Below are positions 59,567 through 64,000 of a stretch of DNA of 64,000 nt, one piece after another (the stretch's first letter is position 1; every line of letters starts with the position of its first letter). Made by a program: the position numbers and the translations under genes. The stretch is from the NCBI RefSeq assembly GCF_016862275.1, contig NZ_BOMQ01000018.1, positions 62,001 through 126,000 on the forward strand, in the 5' to 3' direction. The stretch is from Actinoplanes nipponensis. Lineage in GTDB: Bacteria; Actinomycetota; Actinomycetes; Mycobacteriales; Micromonosporaceae. A model generated the notes under the pieces. That model did not search any database, was not told where the DNA came from, and saw only the letters and a list, made by a program, of their open reading frames with translations.

Positions 59567-60379
59567 TCACCCCACGGCGAAGGCCGCGTTCCCGGCCGGC
59601 AGCTCGCGGCCGTTGCGGTCGTACGCTCGCGGCCGGCCGACCTCGCCGGCCGGTTTGACCATTTTGAGGTCGAACCAGAAGAGCACCACGGACCGGTCCT
59701 CGCTCCAGGTGGCCTGGCGGGCACGGACCGTCCGCCCGTCCGCCTTCACGGTGATCTTCGCCGCAGCGCCGACGTAGTACCCGAAGGCGGGGGTCGCGCC
59801 GCCCTCGACCACCATGGCCATCTCGAGGGCGTGGAAGCCCGGCGCCCGGTCGGAGCCCTCCACCTCGTTGTTCACGACGTCGGGGATCAGCCGGCCCTCG
59901 GCGGTGCGCCGCCCGGCGACGATGCCGAGGGCGACGTCGGGCAGGCGGGGCTCGTCGAGACGCTGCATCCACAACAGCCGGTCCAGGCCGCCCGCCGTCG
60001 ATCCGGTGTCGACCACCTCACCCCACGCGCCGCCCGGCTCGGGCCTGGCCGGCACCCCGGTGCTGGGCCGGATGTTCAGCCCGGTGCTCGGCACGGCGGC
60101 TGAGGCGGCAGTGGCCGGCGATCCGGTGCCCGGCGCGTCGCCGGCCGAGGGCTGGGCGGCCGCCGCGAGCCCGGCCGGCTGCGGCGGGCCCGCCGGGATC
60201 AGCTGCGCCCCGCCCACCAGCAGGGCCAGCACCGCGGCGGAAGAGGCCGCCCCGACGGCGGCCCGCCGGCGGCGGCGCAACCGGCCACCGGCGGCCATGA
60301 CCACGGCGAGGTCCAGCGGCTTCGGCTCGAAATCCGGCGTGCTGTGCATGGCGTCTCTCAGGTCGTCGAGGTCGTTCAC
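59567..60379 (-). CDS. Membrane-anchored partner of SigE-type sigma (second pair)
   Basis: A 270-residue protein. It begins at GTG 60379, overlapping the sigma stop by 4 nt (GTGA). After a short cytosolic helix (NDLDDLRDAMHS) and basic stretch (GGRLRRRRRAAVG) comes one transmembrane segment (AASSAAVLALLVGGAQLI), then a Pro/Ala-rich linker and a beta-rich exported domain (LDRLLWMQRLDEPRLPDV, VLFWFDLKMVKPAG). It has the same build as the element-borne partner at 21014, although no sequence identity is obvious. No zinc anti-sigma motif. Confidence 0.75.
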   Translation of the reverse strand: MNDLDDLRDAMHSTPDFEPKPLDLAVVMAAGGRLRRRRRAAVGAASSAAVLALLVGGAQLIPAGPPQPAGLAAAAQPSAGDAPGTGSPATAASAAVPSTGLNIRPSTGVPARPEPGGAWGEVVDTGSTAGGLDRLLWMQRLDEPRLPDVALGIVAGRRTAEGRLIPDVVNNEVEGSDRAPGFHALEMAMVVEGGATPAFGYYVGAAAKITVKADGRTVRARQATWSEDRSVVLFWFDLKMVKPAGEVGRPRAYDRNGRELPAGNAAFAVG

Positions 60380-60894
60380 GGGCGTACTCCGCTCTGTGCG
60401 CGCCGGGGGGACGGGATGGAGACCCGGAGCTTGGCCAGCGCCCGGGAATTGAGGCTCTTGACCGTGCCCAGCGACAGGTTCAGCTCCCGGGCGACGTCCA
60501 CCTCGGTGGCGTCGAAGAAGTGGCGCAGCACGACCACGGTGCGCTCGCGGGGCGAGAGGGTCTGCAGGGCGCCGATGAGCCAGCGGCGCCGGGTCACGTC
60601 GTCGGCCACGTCGCGGGGCAGCGCCCGCTCCGGCACCTCGTCGGTCGCGTACTCGCGGATCGGGCGGCGCCACTGGTCGGTGACGAGATTGGCCAGGACC
60701 GTGCGGGCGTACGCGTAGGGGTCCTTGCGGCGCACCCGGCCCCAGGACGCGTACACCCGGACCAGTGCGGCCTGGGCCGCCTCCTCGGCCTGGTGCCGGT
60801 CGCCGGTCAGCAGGTACGCGGCGCGCTGCAGCCGGGCCGAGTTCGCGCCGGCGAACTCGACGAACTCCTCGTCACCTCTTCGGACTAGTCCCAC
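60376..60894 (-). CDS. SigE-family RNA polymerase sigma factor (second)
   Basis: A 172-residue ECF-type sigma factor of the SigE group. Region 2 includes AAYLLTGDRHQAEEAAQAALVRVYASWGRV and region 4 SPRERTVVVLRHFFDATEVDVARELNLSLGTVKSLNSRAL. The start is GTG 60894, where the usual RRGDEEFVEFA opening begins five residues later; TTG 60921 is a weaker option. It heads a two-gene operon with the membrane partner at 59567. It is chromosomal, unlike the pair in the integrative element. Confidence 0.88.
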   Translation of the reverse strand: MGLVRRGDEEFVEFAGANSARLQRAAYLLTGDRHQAEEAAQAALVRVYASWGRVRRKDPYAYARTVLANLVTDQWRRPIREYATDEVPERALPRDVADDVTRRRWLIGALQTLSPRERTVVVLRHFFDATEVDVARELNLSLGTVKSLNSRALAKLRVSIPSPRRAQSGVRP

Positions 60895-60951
60895 GAGGGC
60901 CAAGACGAGCGAGGCTCGCAAAAGGTTGCAACGGCCCGCGCCGCCGGCCGG

Positions 60952-61785
60952 TCACGCCCAGACGGCACGGACCCGCTCGATCTCGCCGGCGGCCTGGGCT
61001 TGCCCGGCCCGCGCGGCGGGCCCGCGGCGGGCCGGATCGAGCGGATTGCGGCCGATCGCGGTGAGCGCGGCATCGGTGGGACTGATGACCACGGTACGCA
61101 CGCCGGGTCCCAGAGCGGCGGCCTGCGCGGCCGGCCGGTCGGCGCGCCGGGCAGCCGCGGTGAGCGGGGCGACCACCACGACCCGCTCGTACCCGCGGGC
61201 CAGGTCGACGTTGGCGACCGAGCGCACACCACCGTCGACATAGCGCCGGCCGTCGACGGTCATCGGCGGCCACACCAGCGGCACGGCGCAGCTCGCGGCG
61301 ACGGCGTCGATCAGCGACACCCCGCTGGTGTTGTCGAACGCCCGGAACTCGCCGGTCCGCGCCTCGACCGCGGTGACCAGCAGCCGGGCGGCCGGCCACT
61401 CGTCGCGGCGGACCCGGGAGGCGATCGCCGCGCGCCGGGCCGACTCGGGCGCCGTACGGGCCTTGAGCGCCGCCCGGCCCAGCCGCGCCCGGCCCCGGGC
61501 CCGGTCGCCCGGCCACAGCGAGGCCAGCAGGAAGCCGAGCAGCACCCGGGTGCCGATGGTGGCACTGGTGTCGCCCGAGGTGTCGGCCAGCTCGTGGGCG
61601 TAGAGGTCCTCGACCGTGCTGCCGCCGGTGAGCTGGGCCGCGACGACCGAGCCGGCGGAGGTGCCGACGAACAGGTCGGCGGCGCTCAGGTCGACGCCCT
61701 GCTCCGCCAGGCCGTGCAGCAGGCCGATCTCCCAGGCGACGCCGGTGACGCCGCCACCGCCCAGGACGAGAGCACGTTTCAGCAT
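60952..61785 (-). CDS. Patatin-like phospholipase
   Basis: A 277-residue cytosolic serine hydrolase. The glycine-rich oxyanion hole (LVLGGGGVTGVAWE), nucleophile elbow GTSAG (Ser in FVGTSAGSVVAAQ) and catalytic DGG (RRYVDGGVRS) are intact, giving the patatin Ser-Asp dyad. It hydrolyses acyl esters of phospholipids. ATG 61785 is chosen; ATG 61791 or GTG 61800 are possible. It stands alone, divergent from the surface-protein gene. Confidence 0.9.
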   Translation of the reverse strand: MLKRALVLGGGGVTGVAWEIGLLHGLAEQGVDLSAADLFVGTSAGSVVAAQLTGGSTVEDLYAHELADTSGDTSATIGTRVLLGFLLASLWPGDRARGRARLGRAALKARTAPESARRAAIASRVRRDEWPAARLLVTAVEARTGEFRAFDNTSGVSLIDAVAASCAVPLVWPPMTVDGRRYVDGGVRSVANVDLARGYERVVVVAPLTAAARRADRPAAQAAALGPGVRTVVISPTDAALTAIGRNPLDPARRGPAARAGQAQAAGEIERVRAVWA

Positions 61786-61837
61786 GCACATCTTTACCAC
61801 TGATCCGTGTGGTCGGCCTTTCCCGAATTAAGTCCAC

Positions 61838-61849
61838 TGATATATATCA
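61838..61849. promoter_or_regulatory. 12-bp palindrome TGATATATATCA
   Basis: A perfect 12-bp palindrome in an AT-rich patch within an otherwise GC-rich genome, 123 nt upstream of the surface-protein ATG and 53 nt upstream of the phospholipase start. It may be a regulator site. Confidence 0.35.
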
Positions 61850-61971
61850 CTGTCAGCAATTGCATGAACACTCTCAGTTAGTCTTCCCCTGATGGCCCGA
61901 CGCGTGCGATTCGGCGTGGGCCCGCCCAAGACACGAAACGAAGCGGTTCACGAACCGTAGGAGGACCACGC

Positions 61972-64000
61972 ATGCGTACGTCCCAGTCCAGTTCCAGGTT
62001 CCGGCGCATACCGGCCGCGCTCGCGGTGGGGGCCACCGCGGCCGTCATGCTCGCCGCCACCGCGACCCCCGCGCTCGCGGTGGGTCCGGTGGCCATCGAC
62101 GACTCCACCGGCTTCACCGGTGGCGGTGACGTCATCAACGTCACCTCGTCGGCCCAGTTCGGCACCGGCACCAACGGCGTCACCTTCTCGAGCGGCGCGA
62201 CGTGTCCCGCGACCTACACGACGAGCGGCACCAACCTGGTGGCGGCGTCCGTGGTGCACACCGACGCCAGCAACCTGGTCGTCACCGTGCCGGCCACCGT
62301 CGTGGCGCCGGTGGCCTACAAGGTGTGTGTCTACCTCGGCACGACCGTCGCCTCCAGCGCGCTGGTCAACAGCCCCAACACCGCCCCGGTGTACACGGTG
62401 TCGCCCGCGGCGCCCGTCCTGAGCACCACCGGCGGCATCACCGGCGGTGGCAACTCGATCACGGCCACGCTCACCAACTTCCTGACGGTGCCCACCGCAC
62501 CCGCCGCGGTCTTCTCGGTCGCGGCCTGCCCGACCACGTACGGCACGCCGACCAGCAACCTGGCGGCGACCGTCACGAAGACGTCGGTCACCGTCGGCAC
62601 GCTGACCGTGCCGGCCGGTGTCGTGATGCCGAACACGTACAACGTCTGCATCTACACCGGCAACACCGCCGCGGCGACGCTGATCGCCGACAGCTCGGCC
62701 GACTACACGCCGACGCCGCCCACAGCCGTGCTGAGCCCCACCTCGGGCCTCACCGGCGGCGGTAACTCGATCACCGTCACGTCGACGTCGAACTACCTCA
62801 ACGGGGTCTCCTCGCCCGGCGTGGCCTTCTCGGTCGCCACCTGCCCCAGCACCTTCACGGCGAGCCCGGCCAACCTGGTGGGCACCGCGACGCGGCTCTC
62901 GGACACCGTGGCGTCGGTGGTCGTGCCGGCCGGCGTGGTCTCGGCCAGCCCCGGCCCGGCCTACAACGTGTGTGTCTACAACGGCAGCGACGACGGTGTG
63001 AGCACGCTCGTCGGCACCAGCGCCGCGGCGTACACCGCCACGGTTCCGACCGTTGCGCTGAGCACCAACGTCGGTGTCACCGCCACGTCCACGCCGATCA
63101 CGGTCTCCTCGACCAACAACTTCCTCAACGGCGTCTCGGCGGCCGCGGCGACCCTGTCGGCCCCCGCGTGCACTTCGACGTACTCGATCGCTGCTCCGGG
63201 CACCTACGCGGCGACCACCACGAAGATCGCCAACAACAAGGCCGTGGTGACCGTCCCGACCAGTGTGGTGTCGGCCAGCCCCGGCCCCGCGTACAACGTC
63301 TGCATCTACTCCAGCAACAGCGGTCCGCTGATCGCCTCCAGCGGCAACGTGAAGTACTCCGTCGGCAGCGCCATCACCATCGGCGTCGTCTCGCCGGCCG
63401 GCGGTCCCGCGCTCGGTGGCAACAAGATCTCCATCGCGGGCACCGGGCTGCCGACCACGCCGGGCTCGATCAGCGCGACCATCGGCGGTTACCCGCTCGT
63501 GGTGACGCCGGTGAGCGCCACGGAGTTCACCGCCATCGTCCCGGCCCACGAGGCCTCCGGCCCGCTGCCGATCAAGGTGGTCACGCCGTCGGGCACGTTC
63601 TACTCGTCCGGCACCTACACCTACTCCAACGGTGTGGTGATCGCCCCGAACACCACCTCCAACACGGCCGCCCCGATCTACGTGGACGTCCAGGGTGTCG
63701 GCTTCGCGGGCATCAACTTCACCACCACCACCGGTACGACGTCGACCGACACCAACGGCCACGTGTACCTGGTCTCCGGGGCCTACGACCCCACTGACAC
63801 CGCCGGCAAGAAGGCCACCCCGCCGATCGCGGAGTGCACCAACGTGCTGGTCATCAACGACACCGAGCTGATCTGCACCGTGGACGCCGGGGACAGCCTG
63901 AGCACGGCCGGTGCGGCCGTCACCACTCCGGTGCCCGACGGCACGTACACCATGACCGTGGTCAGCGACGGCCGGATGGACGTGCAGACCGGCGGCGCCA
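61972..64000 (+). CDS. Large secreted Cys-paired repeat/IPT-domain surface protein, 3' end outside window
   Basis: ATG 61972 follows a strong GGAGG site (7 nt spacing) and the frame stays open to the window edge (at least 676 residues). The signal peptide (IPAALAVGATAAVMLAATATPALA) ends at about residue 33. Four repeats of about 105-110 residues follow (from about 34, 149, 253 and 362), each with a GGGNSIT-type opening, one Cys about 35 residues in, and a closing YNVC-x-Y; each should form one disulfide. From about residue 470 an IPT/TIG-type domain begins (SPAGGPALGGNKISIAGTGL). Wall-attachment signals would lie beyond the window. Confidence 0.85.
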   Translation, partial: MRTSQSSSRFRRIPAALAVGATAAVMLAATATPALAVGPVAIDDSTGFTGGGDVINVTSSAQFGTGTNGVTFSSGATCPATYTTSGTNLVAASVVHTDASNLVVTVPATVVAPVAYKVCVYLGTTVASSALVNSPNTAPVYTVSPAAPVLSTTGGITGGGNSITATLTNFLTVPTAPAAVFSVAACPTTYGTPTSNLAATVTKTSVTVGTLTVPAGVVMPNTYNVCIYTGNTAAATLIADSSADYTPTPPTAVLSPTSGLTGGGNSITVTSTSNYLNGVSSPGVAFSVATCPSTFTASPANLVGTATRLSDTVASVVVPAGVVSASPGPAYNVCVYNGSDDGVSTLVGTSAAAYTATVPTVALSTNVGVTATSTPITVSSTNNFLNGVSAAAATLSAPACTSTYSIAAPGTYAATTTKIANNKAVVTVPTSVVSASPGPAYNVCIYSSNSGPLIASSGNVKYSVGSAITIGVVSPAGGPALGGNKISIAGTGLPTTPGSISATIGGYPLVVTPVSATEFTAIVPAHEASGPLPIKVVTPSGTFYSSGTYTYSNGVVIAPNTTSNTAAPIYVDVQGVGFAGINFTTTTGTTSTDTNGHVYLVSGAYDPTDTAGKKATPPIAECTNVLVINDTELICTVDAGDSLSTAGAAVTTPVPDGTYTMTVVSDGRMDVQTGGA

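Overview
This is a GC-rich, gene-dense actinobacterial chromosome segment. The SsgA-family sporulation protein, the AfsR/SARP regulator, two SigE-family sigma factors with membrane partners, frequent GTG starts and many secreted polysaccharide-active proteins point to a filamentous, sporulating actinomycete, most likely of the Micromonosporaceae (Actinoplanes-like). The family assignment is inference. Both window edges cut genes: a membrane protein is open to the left edge, and a large repeat-rich secreted protein runs off the right edge.

Layout. 0-19 kb holds core and accessory chromosomal genes: membrane protein and winged-helix regulator, class A beta-lactamase-like hydrolase, lipoprotein, a minus-strand operon (YndJ-like, DUF1990, metallo-beta-lactamase fold, DedA), a plus-strand membrane-lipid and phosphatase run (lipid kinase, YihY, double PAP2, EEP phosphatase), TPR-GGDEF and TPR/proline-rich signalling proteins, Rrf2 and AraC regulators, and SsgA-like and TIGR02611 proteins. 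19.08-23.51 kb is a 4.4-kb integrative element in a tRNA-Val(CAC) gene. It is bounded by a perfect 49-bp direct repeat and carries a tyrosine integrase, a SigE-type sigma factor with its membrane partner, one unrecognised gene and a phased 10-bp repeat array next to the distal att site. No replication, transfer or excisionase gene is recognisable.

23.8-38 kb is mainly extracellular carbohydrate degradation and its control: a GH32 fructan hydrolase with nested inserted modules, an FnIII-FnIII-CBM2 protein without a catalytic domain, a SARP regulator with a secreted protein behind it, a PL3 pectate lyase with operator-like palindromes, a STAND NTPase with TPRs next to a tiny membrane protein, a CE1-type esterase and an M20D amidohydrolase. 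38-52 kb holds a glycosyltransferase, a cyclic-nucleotide-binding-fold protein, an AarF/UbiB kinase, an EamA exporter, a CorA-like channel with GQN in place of GMN, a divergent PRPP synthetase coupled to a GH105-type hydrolase, a hybrid histidine kinase, a Ser/Thr kinase and an L,D-transpeptidase.

53-64 kb holds a solitary divergent EF-Tu whose leader can fold an H-type pseudoknot, a 0.9-kb non-coding tract with a 66-bp element in three copies, an SGNH hydrolase with tandem TGTTAC-N6-GTAACA-type operators, a three-gene molybdenum oxidoreductase / flavin reductase / zinc-ribbon operon, a second SigE sigma and partner pair, a patatin-like phospholipase and the start of a surface protein built from cysteine-paired repeats. 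No CRISPR array, rRNA gene, insertion sequence or biosynthetic core gene was seen.
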